Shown piece by piece: positions 17,612-25,889 of a stretch of 64,000 nucleotides of DNA. Where the stretch lies: NCBI RefSeq assembly GCF_004343775.1, contig NZ_PTXL01000002.1:1-64000 (forward strand), read 5' to 3'. The translations under genes were made by a program, and so were the position numbers. Below the pieces are notes generated by a model that did no database searches, was not told the DNA's origin, and was given only the letters and a program-made list of their open reading frames with translations. Each line of letters starts with the position of its first letter. Position 1 is the stretch's first letter. The stretch is from Burkholderia sp. SRS-46. GTDB lineage: Bacteria; Pseudomonadota; Gammaproteobacteria; Burkholderiales; Burkholderiaceae.

Positions 17612-19000
17612 TTAAACGCGCCGCCTGTACACGCGCGCCATGCTGGCGACGAACGAGAGCGCGGCGATGGCGCAGGCCAATGCAAACACGTACACCGCGA
17701 ATTGGCCGTCCGCGCTTCCGCTCGCGCCGCCCACCAGCGCAATCACCACGGCGACCAGCGCCGCACCGATGGACTGGCCTGTCGTTCTCGCCGTCGAAAG
17801 CACGCCGGAAGCGCTGGCCGTCCTGTTTTTTGCCGTATTCGCGAACATTTCCTTGTTATTGGGCGGCAGGAAGAAGCCGTATCCCATCCCGCAAAGCGCG
17901 ACGCGCCACAGGAAGTCTTCGACCTGCGGGTGCGCCGGCAGCAACACGAGGGAGCCGAGCCCCAGGCAAAAAATGAACACGCCAATGCTCGAGACCTGGG
18001 TCTCGTTCAGGCGATTCGTCAGTCTTCCGGCAATCGGCGCGCACAGTGCGACCGTCATCGGCCAGGGCGTAAATACGAGCGCGGATTTCAACGCGCTGTA
18101 CGCATAGGTGTGCTGCAGCACGAACGGCAGCGCCACCAGCGCCATTCCCTGCGAAACGAACATCGTGACGGACGTCAGCACCGCGAACGTGTACCGTCGC
18201 GACCTGAAAATATCCAGTGGCAAAAGCGGATGCCTGGCCCGGGTCTGACCGATACCGAATGCACACATCAACGCCGCCGAAGCGATGGCAAGCAGGAAAA
18301 CGGTCCGATTGCTCCACCGCCCGATTTGATCGACGGCGAGCGCAAAGAGGCCGAATGCCGCGGATGACGTCAGCGCGCCGAGCACGTCGAAGCCGCGCGC
18401 CTTCTCCGTGTCCTTCCCCAACGCCATGAGCGAGAACGCGGTGGCCGCTATCCCGAGCGGGATGTTGATATAGAACAGCCACGGCCAGGATGCGTAGGAG
18501 ACGATCAGCCCGCCCAGTGCCGGACCGAGGGCGGTTCCCACGGCGAATACCAGCGCATTGAGGCCGAACACCGTTCCCAAGGCGCGCGGTGGAAAGATCA
18601 CGCGGTAGAGGCCGTAGCCGACGCTGATCAGAATCGCGTAGCTGATGCCCTGGATGACCCGCATCGCCACCAGCGCGTTGAAGGTGGACGCCAGCCCGCA
18701 ACCCAGCGACGAGATCGTAAACAACACCAGCCCGATCGTGTAGAAGCGCCGTTCGCCGATTCTCGAGCCGAGCGAAGCGCAAGTCAGCATGGTTGCCGCA
18801 CTGGCGACCTGGTACCCGTTCGCGACCCAGATCACGGAGGCCGCGCTGACGCCCAGGTCGGTCGAGATGGTCGGTAGCGCAATATTGACAATGGCGCTGT
18901 CGAGGGCCGACATGAATACGCCGACCAGAATCGCGACTGCTGCAAAATAACGCCGCGGTATTTCGAACCCTTCGTCGCTGAATTCTTCTGCAATCTGCAT
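17612..19000 (-). CDS. MFS drug/proton antiporter, DHA2 (14-TM) type
   Basis: A 462-residue inner-membrane exporter. About fourteen hydrophobic helices are visible. The N-terminal ALDSAIVNIALPTI and later GPALGGLIVSYASWPWLFYINIP segments are signatures of the EmrB/QacA (DHA2) family, which expels toxic compounds using the proton gradient. It converges on the SDR gene (86 bases apart) and is followed upstream by the NUDIX gene, 42 bases away on the same strand. Within the island the likely job is export of the product or self-resistance; this is inferred from position. Confidence 0.88.
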   Translation of the reverse strand: MQIAEEFSDEGFEIPRRYFAAVAILVGVFMSALDSAIVNIALPTISTDLGVSAASVIWVANGYQVASAATMLTCASLGSRIGERRFYTIGLVLFTISSLGCGLASTFNALVAMRVIQGISYAILISVGYGLYRVIFPPRALGTVFGLNALVFAVGTALGPALGGLIVSYASWPWLFYINIPLGIAATAFSLMALGKDTEKARGFDVLGALTSSAAFGLFALAVDQIGRWSNRTVFLLAIASAALMCAFGIGQTRARHPLLPLDIFRSRRYTFAVLTSVTMFVSQGMALVALPFVLQHTYAYSALKSALVFTPWPMTVALCAPIAGRLTNRLNETQVSSIGVFIFCLGLGSLVLLPAHPQVEDFLWRVALCGMGYGFFLPPNNKEMFANTAKNRTASASGVLSTARTTGQSIGAALVAVVIALVGGASGSADGQFAVYVFALACAIAALSFVASMARVYRRRV

Positions 19001-19042
19001 GAAGTGACTGTGCTCGATGGAGGATAGGTCGAATGCGTGAAT

Positions 19043-19732
19043 CTAGCCGTGACGCAAACGCTCGCCGCGCGCGGCATCCAGCGCCAGACCCGCGAGCGAT
19101 TTCAGTATTACCGCAGTGACGCCCCAGATATCGTATTTTTGATCCGCCCAGTACCAGGAGCCCGAACGCTCTCCGTCAATATACTGCCGCGGCAAATCCG
19201 GATTCAGCAGCTCGGCAAACGGAAACTCGAATATCTCCTCGACTTCAGCCGGTGCGGCTTCCCAGCCGCTCGTGTCCGACACGATGCCGATAATCGGGAA
19301 AATGGCGTGATTGCGCTTTCTGGTTTTGTGAATCGGCAGGCTTCCGATAACCTGCACCGCACCGGGTTCAAGGAGAATTTCCTCGAAAGCTTCGCGCAAT
19401 GCGGTCGCGCCGATCGTATCGTCGGATTCCGCCGGACGTCCGCCCGGGAAACTGACATGCGAAGAATATTCACTGAGCCCCGACGAGCGCTTCGTCAGCA
19501 AAATCGTCGGCTCGCGCCGCGCCACGATCGCCACCAGGACCGCGGAGAATTTCCACTGGCCATCGTTGTCCGCCAGGAGCAGTTTCGCCGCGGGCCAATC
19601 CGTCGACGCAGGGATTTGAAAGCCTTTCACGCCCCGCACGATCGATTCCAGGGCGGCCTGCTGCGCCCCGATATCCGGGTGTACCTTCGCGAGGCCATCA
19701 TTCGTCTCCACGACACTTTTTTCTGTTCCCAT
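19043..19732 (-). CDS. NUDIX hydrolase, CoA pyrophosphatase-like
   Basis: A 229-residue soluble hydrolase. Its NUDIX box (FPGGRPAESDD... then TALREAFEEILL) holds the metal-binding REAFEE core, and LLTKRSSGLSEYSSHVSFPGG resembles the CoA-diphosphatase group (NudL/NUDT7-like), which cleave CoA and its esters. The N-terminal ~50 residues are an extra extension. It is transcribed with the exporter. A house-cleaning role, such as removing miscoupled CoA or adenylate by-products of the island, is a guess; it may simply protect the host. The gene keeps the island's lower GC. Confidence 0.82.
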   Translation of the reverse strand: MGTEKSVVETNDGLAKVHPDIGAQQAALESIVRGVKGFQIPASTDWPAAKLLLADNDGQWKFSAVLVAIVARREPTILLTKRSSGLSEYSSHVSFPGGRPAESDDTIGATALREAFEEILLEPGAVQVIGSLPIHKTRKRNHAIFPIIGIVSDTSGWEAAPAEVEEIFEFPFAELLNPDLPRQYIDGERSGSWYWADQKYDIWGVTAVILKSLAGLALDAARGERLRHG

Positions 19733-20215
19733 GTCTTCCTCCTATGTGCTTGGACCCACAAGCTATGAGTGACACTGAATCGGGAAATCTTGTTTCGGGA
19801 CGGCGTCGTCGCCGCGAAACCGTTTGAGTATATGTTCGTTTTCAGCCAAATGGGGGTTTGGTTCGCTTAAATTTTAAAGCGCCTCCGGCCAGTCTCGGAT
19901 ATTCGAATCATCCATCTCCGCATCCAGCACGCATGACGGATTTACCCGTCCATTATCTGGACGACACTGCCGCGACATCGTCGAATACGGATCGTATCGG
20001 AGCCTCAAACTCGCGATTCAACGACGAACGCCATCGAATGTCGCTGCCGGCGCTCGACGAAGGCAACGATGCAGAGAAAGGGAATAAATGGAAAAGCCGC
20101 GCGACGCGGCCAGGAAAGCGGGCGGGGTATGACCCACCCCCGCCCGTCCTCCAAGGCAGCCTGACGACTGCCTACCCTCGTGCCAGAGAGTTCTTTCGGG
20201 GCCGACGGCGCACGC
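19733..20215. other. Non-coding end of the island
   Basis: No gene is recognised in these 483 bases. It starts AT-rich and includes an imperfect palindrome at 19864-19881 (outer arms CGCTT and AAGCG around an A/T core), about 130 bases upstream of the NUDIX start, a possible operator. GC rises sharply after about 20080, which probably marks the edge of the acquired segment. Confidence 0.5.
20119..20146 (-). terminator. GC-rich hairpin downstream of the BON gene
   Basis: The arms CGGGCGGGG (20119-20127) and CCCCGCCCG (20138-20146) are complementary around a 10-base loop. On the minus strand it follows the stop of the BON-domain gene by 70 bases and is followed by a short CTTTCC. A Rho-independent terminator is plausible, though the T-run is poor. 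Confidence 0.5.
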
Positions 20216-20866
20216 CTAGTCGACCACCAGGTTGTCGATCACCGCGCGCACGCCCGGCGCGGACCATGCGGCGCCGCGCGCGACCTCGCGCTCCGCATAC
20301 GAATCGACCTTGCCGTTGAGCGTCACCGTGCCGTCCTGCACGCTCACGTCGATCCGGCTCGCCTCGCGCTCCGCGTGACGCTGCATCGCCTTGCGGATCG
20401 TCGTGCCGATATCGCCGGCCACGACGTCGCCGCCCACCTCGAGCGCATCGGATACGCCGGTGATCCCGCGCATCTCCGATACCGCACGCAGCGCGCGCAG
20501 CCGCTGATAGCCCCAGTCGACCTTGCCGGTCAGCGTGACCCAGCCCTTCTCGACCTGCACGTGCAGCGTGTCGTCGTGCAGGCCCTCCGTCCAGTGCAGC
20601 ACCGCGCGCACCGCCTTCGCGACGTCCTCGTCGGTGTGGCGGTTTTCATGCGGCAGATGCACGCTCAGGTCGACGACCACGGCACGCACGCCCGCCACGC
20701 GATGCGCTGCATGCTCGGCGGCGACCTTCTCCGCGAAACTCGACGGGCGGCCGGACAGCGTGACGACCCGATCCTCGACCTCGACGCCGATGCGCGTCGA
20801 GTCGACGGCCGGATCCCATGCCAGTTCCTCCTCGACGTCCTGCTTCACCTGCCTGTCGGTCTTCAT
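20216..20866 (-). CDS. Protein with three BON domains
   Basis: A 216-residue protein of three consecutive BON repeats, at about 5-70, 75-145 and 150-216. Each has the helix-strand pattern ending VTLSGRPSS, VTLTGKVDW or VTLNGKVDS and then a VDLSV or IDNLV strand. BON domains bind phospholipid or join larger envelope proteins, and such proteins are linked to osmotic and general stress. There is no signal peptide, so it is probably cytoplasmic. The ATG at 20866 has a GGGAG upstream; a longer start would add an unlikely tail. An FNR-type box lies 71 bases upstream, suggesting induction at low oxygen. The neighbouring Usp genes fit that view. Confidence 0.9.
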   Translation of the reverse strand: MKTDRQVKQDVEEELAWDPAVDSTRIGVEVEDRVVTLSGRPSSFAEKVAAEHAAHRVAGVRAVVVDLSVHLPHENRHTDEDVAKAVRAVLHWTEGLHDDTLHVQVEKGWVTLTGKVDWGYQRLRALRAVSEMRGITGVSDALEVGGDVVAGDIGTTIRKAMQRHAEREASRIDVSVQDGTVTLNGKVDSYAEREVARGAAWSAPGVRAVIDNLVVD

Positions 20867-20937
20867 CGCACGCTCCCGCGCTGCCGCGCGCCAGGACGCA
20901 CGGAACATCAGCTTCCCACGCGGCCCGGCGGCGACTT

Positions 20938-20951
20938 CTGATGCAGGTCAA
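20938..20951 (-). promoter_or_regulatory. FNR/Anr-type box before the BON gene
   Basis: CTGAT-GCAG-GTCAA matches TTGAT-N4-ATCAA in all but two outer or inner positions and keeps the TGAY-N4-RTCA dyad. It is 71 bases upstream of the BON start. Confidence 0.5.
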
Positions 20952-20984
20952 GACGCGCGACCGTCGGCCGCCCCGGGGCCGGGC

Positions 20985-21920
20985 TCAATCCGCGCCGCGC
21001 ACGAGCAGCACCGGCACCTGCGCAAGATGCGCGACGCGGCGCGCGACGCTGCCGATCAGCAGCGCGGCCAGCCCGCGCCGGCCGTGCGTGCCGACCACCA
21101 GCATCTGCGCGTCCCAGCGCACGGCCTCGCGCATCAGCGCGTGCGCGACGTCGTCGCTCGTCGCATGCGTTTCGATCACGCCGCGCTTGGTCGGGTTCTC
21201 GCAGGCCTGGAACAGCGTGTCGACCCGCGCCAGGGCCGTCTCGCCTTCCGCCCGATACGCATCCTCGAGCGCGCGCACCGGCACGATGTCCGTCAGACGA
21301 ATCGCGCGATCGACGACATAGGCCGCGTACAGCAGCGTGGTCGGCATCGCGAACGCCATCCCGGTGCACACCGCGTGCAGCGACGGCTCGCTGCCGTCGA
21401 CCGCGAACATCATCCGCTGCGGCGGCCCGTCGATCGGCCGCTCGTAACTCGCCGGCACGATCAGCAGCGCACAGCGCGCGCGCCTCGTCAGCGTGTCCGA
21501 CACCGCGCCCTCGACCAGCCGCAGCAGGCCATGATGCCCGCTCGCGCCCACCACGAGCGCGTCGGCCTGCCACGCAACGGTATCGCCGACCAGCGCACCG
21601 GCAATCGTGCCGCCGGCGACCGACGCGTCGACGATGCAGCGCTCGATTTCCGCGCCGCTGTCGGCAAACAGCGGCACGATCCGGTCGAGCACGGCCTGCG
21701 CGTCGTCCGTCATTTCCTTTCGGGCGGACGTGAGCAGCGCATCGATGCGGGGGATGTCGGGCAGCAGCAGGCGCGGATTGTCGATCACGCTGACGATGCG
21801 CAACTGCATGCCGGGGCGCAGCAGCGCGCGCGTGTACTGCGCGGCGCGCAGCGATTCGGGTGTCGGATCGACGGCAAGCGCGATCCGCGACAGTGACGGG
21901 ACGGACTGGGCAGGCTGCAT
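20985..21920 (-). CDS. Tandem universal stress protein (two UspA domains)
   Basis: A 311-residue protein with two UspA folds, about 10-155 and 165-310. The second ends with the ATP-binding signature VVGTHGRRGLAALLIGSVAR, and the first has the similar VVGASGHHGLLRLVEGAVSD. UspE-like tandem proteins bind ATP and help survival under starvation, low oxygen and other stresses. The ATG at 21920 is taken because the upstream frame is only a Pro/Arg-rich tail. It shares the strand with the BON gene, 118 bases away, and has its own FNR-type box upstream. Confidence 0.9.
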   Translation of the reverse strand: MQPAQSVPSLSRIALAVDPTPESLRAAQYTRALLRPGMQLRIVSVIDNPRLLLPDIPRIDALLTSARKEMTDDAQAVLDRIVPLFADSGAEIERCIVDASVAGGTIAGALVGDTVAWQADALVVGASGHHGLLRLVEGAVSDTLTRRARCALLIVPASYERPIDGPPQRMMFAVDGSEPSLHAVCTGMAFAMPTTLLYAAYVVDRAIRLTDIVPVRALEDAYRAEGETALARVDTLFQACENPTKRGVIETHATSDDVAHALMREAVRWDAQMLVVGTHGRRGLAALLIGSVARRVAHLAQVPVLLVRGAD

Positions 21921-22081
21921 GGCGAAGGCACTCCGTTCGTACGCGTCGTCCTCGACGGACGACGCCGGAGCTTCGCACGGGCGCGGCGCGGGGCGGACGG
22001 GCCGCCGCGGGGATCGGCTGGCAGCCGCGCGAAGCGCGGACAAGCGATGCCGACAGCATAGAACGTCCGGCCCGCGTGTGC

Positions 22082-22095
22082 ATGATCGAAATCAA
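22082..22095 (-). promoter_or_regulatory. FNR/Anr-type box before the tandem Usp gene
   Basis: ATGAT-CGAA-ATCAA differs from the FNR consensus TTGAT-N4-ATCAA by one base. It is 161 bases upstream of the Usp start, between that gene and the end of the permease gene. Confidence 0.55.
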
Positions 22096-22119
22096 GGCGC
22101 GGGCCGCGGCAGGCAATGC

Positions 22120-23538
22120 TTACGACTTGGTCGGCACCGAGGCGGCCGGCCGGTTCGCATAGAACATCGCGTACGCGATGCCGAGCAGCACGATCCACAC
22201 CGGCCCGATCACGAGCGCGACGCGCGTATCGGGCGTGAACGCCATCAGCACGACCACGAGCGCGAGAAACGCGAGCGCGACGTACGAGCCGAGCGGATAG
22301 AACGGCACGCGGATCGGCAGGCGCGCGATCTGGTCGGCCGACAGCGTGCGGCGGAAGCGCAGCTGCGCGATCAGGATCACGCACCACGTCCAGATCGCGC
22401 CGAAGGTCGACACCGACGTGAGCCACACGAACACGTGCTGCGGCGCCAGGTAGTTGAGCAGCACGCCGACCAGCAGCAGCGCGACCGACACGCTCACGCC
22501 GTACACCGGCACGCCGCTGCGGTTCACGCGCCCGAGCACGCGCGGCGCCTGGCCCTGCTGCGCGAGGTTGTAGAGCATCCGCGCGGTGCTGAACAGGCCG
22601 CTGTTGCACGACGACAGCGCGGCCGTCAGCACGACGAAGTTGATGATGCCGGCGGCGGCCGGGATGCCGAGCCGCGAGAACGTCATCACGAACGGGCTGC
22701 CCTGCGTGCCGATCTGGTTCCACGGGTAGATCGACATGATCACGAACAGCGCGCCGATGTAGAAGATCAGCACGCGCCAGAACACCGAGTTCACGGCCTT
22801 CGACAGCGATTTCTCCGGATTGCGCGCTTCGCCCGCGGTCAGGCCGAGCATTTCGACGCCGAGATACGCGAACATCACGATCGGCAGCGCGCCGATCACG
22901 CCCGACCAGCCGTTCGGCATGAAGCCGCCGTGGGTCCACAGGTTCGAGATGCCGGTCGCGACGCCGCCGTTGCCGAGGCCGAGCGTGATCATCAGGCCGC
23001 CGCCGATGATCATCAGCACGATCGTGACGATCTTGATCAGCGCGAACCAGAACTCGAACTCGCCGTACAGCTTCACCGCGACGAAGTTCACCGCGCCCAT
23101 CGCCGAGAGGCCGAGCAGCGCCCAGATCCAGTTCGGCACGTCGGGAAACCATACGTGCATGTAGACCGCGACGCCCGTCACCTCCGCCATGCAGGTGACG
23201 ATCCACACGAACCAGTAGGTCCAGCCGGTCACATAGCCGGCGAACGGGCCGAGATAGTCGCGTGCATAGCGGCTGAATGCGCCGGCAACCGGGTTGGTGA
23301 TCGCCATCTCGCCGAGCGCGCGCATGATCAGGAAAATCACGATGCCGCCCAGCAGATAGGTCAGCAGAATGGCGGGGCCGGCGGTGCGGATCGCGGACGC
23401 CGAGCCGAGGAACAGGCCGACGCCGATCGTCGCGCCGAGCGCCATCAGGTTGATGTGTCGTTCTTCCAGCCGGCGGTGCAGCTGGTCTTCTTCTTGTCTC
23501 AAGTGCGTCTCCAGGCGGCCGCGGGCGGCTGCCGTCAT
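22120..23538 (-). CDS. Amino acid permease (AAT family, ProY/HutT-like)
   Basis: A 472-residue inner-membrane transporter with twelve predicted helices. The start of the transport core, INLMALGATIGVGLFLGSAS, and GEMAITNPVAGAFSRYAR are signatures of the amino acid-proton symporters (AAT/APC). The sequence reads most like ProY or HutT (proline or histidine), but by eye the substrate cannot be fixed. It stands alone upstream of the Usp gene. ATG 23538 starts just before a basic cytoplasmic tail (RLETHLRQEEDQLHRRLEER) typical of the family; no strong Shine-Dalgarno is seen, so the exact start is uncertain. Confidence 0.88.
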   Translation of the reverse strand: MTAAARGRLETHLRQEEDQLHRRLEERHINLMALGATIGVGLFLGSASAIRTAGPAILLTYLLGGIVIFLIMRALGEMAITNPVAGAFSRYARDYLGPFAGYVTGWTYWFVWIVTCMAEVTGVAVYMHVWFPDVPNWIWALLGLSAMGAVNFVAVKLYGEFEFWFALIKIVTIVLMIIGGGLMITLGLGNGGVATGISNLWTHGGFMPNGWSGVIGALPIVMFAYLGVEMLGLTAGEARNPEKSLSKAVNSVFWRVLIFYIGALFVIMSIYPWNQIGTQGSPFVMTFSRLGIPAAAGIINFVVLTAALSSCNSGLFSTARMLYNLAQQGQAPRVLGRVNRSGVPVYGVSVSVALLLVGVLLNYLAPQHVFVWLTSVSTFGAIWTWCVILIAQLRFRRTLSADQIARLPIRVPFYPLGSYVALAFLALVVVLMAFTPDTRVALVIGPVWIVLLGIAYAMFYANRPAASVPTKS

Positions 23539-24025
23539 TGTGTCGATATCAGCGCACGGCTCGCCGGTGCCGATGAGGGCCGCCGAAAACGAAATGATTC
23601 CCGTCGCACATCTCCGAATTGGAAATAATGCCGATATCGAGCGAAACCATTTGGAATCGCCGCGCATTATCGTGATATTCCGGAACAATTCGGAAAACGG
23701 CTCGGGCCGGTTGGGGAACGCGCCGATAGGCTGGCCGCGGCGCGCCAGTGCGCGCCGTGCCGGGCATCGCGTTCAACGGGAATTCAATCGAATTCGGCGC
23801 GGCATGCCGCGCTTCCTGTGCGCGCCATCAGGCGCATGCAATATGCAGGCGGAATTATATGAATGATCAGACGATTCGCGCCAGTCGATTTTGCATGCCA
23901 AGGCCGACGCCGCTCGCGCACGCTTCCGGTGCTTTCCATGCTGCGGGCAGCGGTGGACAACCGCGCACGCCCATGATTTCTCAAAGTAGATGTCGTGCTG
24001 CGACAGCCTAAAGGAAATCGTAAGC
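23539..24025. other. Non-coding upstream region of the permease gene
   Basis: No gene is recognised in these 487 bases, which are AT-richer than average. A perfect 16-base palindrome, GCGCGGCATGCCGCGC, lies at 23797-23812. Several short AT-rich runs near 23640-23700 may hold the permease promoter. No clear -35/-10 pair could be chosen. Confidence 0.4.
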
Positions 24026-24370
24026 ATGAAAAACAAGGCGGACGCGTACAACGTACTCGATGTGAATCAGCGTCAAGAAGTGCGCACCATCGAAATCCTG
24101 ACGATCCTGCCGGGCAAAGTGCAGGTGAGCAACGAGCAGAACAAGAAAACCGCGCAACTTGCCGGCACGATAACGGCATCGCGCGTATGCAAGCGCTCGA
24201 ATCGAACGCTGAACGTGAGCGCGCCGTGCAACAGCAGCAGGCCGAAGCGGACCAACGCAGGCAGCTGCGGCCGAGCGCAAGCGCAGGCCAATCGCGAACG
24301 GCAAGTTGCGAACGACCGTCAGCGTGCCATCGAAGATCAGGACCGCAACTACGAAAACCGCTACTAAGGC
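24026..24370 (+). pseudogene. Remnant of an outer-membrane lipoprotein-like gene
   Basis: From the ATG at 24026 the sequence reads YNVLDVNQRQEVRTIEILTI, then LPGKVQVSNEQNKKTAQLAGTI, which resembles the start of the glycine-zipper proteins of Burkholderia after their signal peptide. The glycine-rich domain that should follow is absent. Downstream, one frame gives an Ala/Gln/Arg-rich helical stretch (AERERAVQQQQAEADQRRQ) and another ends in VANDRQRAIEDQDRNYENRY, so at least one frameshift is present. There is no signal peptide. It is most simply read as a decayed gene; a short live protein of 113 residues (24026-24367) is possible but unlikely. Confidence 0.4.
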
Positions 24371-24504
24371 AGATGCAAATCGCAACGTCAGCAAAGGCGT
24401 GGAGAAGAATTTGAAGGACGCCAATCGCCACTGGTGGGAAAAATAATTCCGCCAGACAAAGCCCAGTCAGCTGGCCTTGACGGGACGATCAGCCTGACCG
24501 ACAC

Positions 24505-24530
24505 AACCCGATCAGCATGCCGATCGGGTT
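24505..24530. terminator. Hairpin between the remnant and the DedA gene
   Basis: AACCCGATC (24505-24513) pairs perfectly with GATCGGGTT (24522-24530) around an 8-base loop. It lies between a plus-strand remnant and the minus-strand DedA gene, so it may end transcription from both sides. The T-run is only two bases. Confidence 0.4.
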
Positions 24531-24666
24531 GGCATTCATGCTCATCGAGCCGATTTGGCCGTCGTGGCGTCGCATTCCCGGTCATTTCGGGCCCGATGCG
24601 GGCCACGCTCGGATCGGCAAGCGGGCCTGTCACGCCGCATGAAATCGTGCGGCTACACGCTTTCGG

Positions 24667-25719
24667 TCACGAGCGGCCTCTTAGCGCAGCGCGAACGGTG
24701 TATTCATCGCCTGAGGCTGCCTCGGCGTGCCGCACGAAATACCGCGACGCATCCACATCGGCCGGCATCGGCTCGACCGGGTAACCATGCTTCTCCCACG
24801 CATCGAGCCCGCCCTTCAGCGCCTTGATGTGACGGGCCATCTGCTTGCGCTGCAGCTGCGCGACGATGCGCTTCGCGGTCGCCTCATTCGGGCACACGCA
24901 ATAGACGACGATCGGCCGCTTCAGCGTTTCCGGATCGATCAGCTCCGGCGAATCGAGATCGAGCGGCACCGCGCCGGCGATCCGGAACGGCTCGCGTTCG
25001 CGCACCGCACGCGGCCGCGCATCGAAGATCAACGGCGGCTCGTCCGACGTCATCATCTCGGCAAGCTGCGGTGGCGAGATGCGCACCTGCGCGAGCCAGC
25101 GCCGGAACTGCACGCGGCGCACCCAACGGTACAGCACGAACGTGATGAAGATCGCGAGGAACGCGTCGAGGATCGTCCCGCCACTCGCGCGCACCCACAG
25201 CACGGCCTGGACGATCTGGTCATGAATCGCCGAGCCGCCGACGAGCCAGAACGCCGCCCACAGCGACGCGCCGGCCAGGTCCCACAGCAGGAATACGCCG
25301 ACGCCGATCGCCGTCGTGCCAAGCAGCGGCGCGGACACGAGACCGAGCCCCGGCAGGAATTTCGCGAGCACGAGGAGCGGCGCGCCATGGCGCTCGAACA
25401 GGTTGCGCGCGAAGCGCAGCGTCGTGTCGAGCGACAGCGAGAAGCGCACCAGCGCGTTGATCAGGCGCCGGCCGCGCGTGCGGCCCATGAAGAACCACAG
25501 CGAATCGGCGATCATCGTTGCGCCGACGGCCGCCACGAACATGCTCGCGTACGACGCCTGCCCCATCGCCGCCATCGTGCCGCCGAGGATCAGCATCGGC
25601 ACGGCCGGCACGGGCACGCCGAGCTGCGTGATCAACACGCTCGCGAACACGGCCCACGGGCCGAGCGACGAAGGAATCGCAACGGGAAAGTGCCACACGG
25701 CGGCGCTCCTGGATGACAT
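24667..25719 (-). CDS. DedA-family membrane protein fused to a rhodanese domain
   Basis: A 350-residue two-part protein. Residues about 10-215 form a DedA/SNARE-associated membrane domain (ITQLGVPVPAVPMLILGGTM, then KFLPGLGLVSAPLLGT). Residues about 230-335 form a rhodanese domain with the catalytic Cys in VVYCVCPNEATAKR. DedA proteins move lipids such as undecaprenyl phosphate or support the proton gradient. The rhodanese part would handle sulfane sulfur at the cytoplasmic face; the link is unknown. The start is uncertain: ATG 25719 is taken because homologous DedA sequence begins there, with ATG 25746 or GTG 25776 as longer options. It stands alone. Confidence 0.85.
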   Translation of the reverse strand: MSSRSAAVWHFPVAIPSSLGPWAVFASVLITQLGVPVPAVPMLILGGTMAAMGQASYASMFVAAVGATMIADSLWFFMGRTRGRRLINALVRFSLSLDTTLRFARNLFERHGAPLLVLAKFLPGLGLVSAPLLGTTAIGVGVFLLWDLAGASLWAAFWLVGGSAIHDQIVQAVLWVRASGGTILDAFLAIFITFVLYRWVRRVQFRRWLAQVRISPPQLAEMMTSDEPPLIFDARPRAVREREPFRIAGAVPLDLDSPELIDPETLKRPIVVYCVCPNEATAKRIVAQLQRKQMARHIKALKGGLDAWEKHGYPVEPMPADVDASRYFVRHAEAASGDEYTVRAALRGRS

Positions 25720-25889
25720 GCGGGCCGAATCGGCGGCGCCGGCCATCGACCGGCCGTGCAACGATTGCCGCGGCACTTCCGCAGCTGGAACGGCATGAAC
25801 GGCATTCTAAACGGGTTTGATGAACGCCGCGCGGCGGAGCCCTCCGCGCCGCGCGGGTTTGGCGGCCCGCCTGCCGCTGCTGCGATGCG

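Noticed and set aside
19858..20319. Open frame of about 150 codons at the end of the island
   Set aside because: Composition and codon pattern are not protein-like, there is no Shine-Dalgarno and no recognisable domain; it crosses a hairpin and the antisense BON gene.
24026..24370. Phage spanin-like protein for the AT-rich remnant
   Set aside because: The charged helical tail is suggestive, but no holin, endolysin or other phage gene is nearby and the frame is broken.
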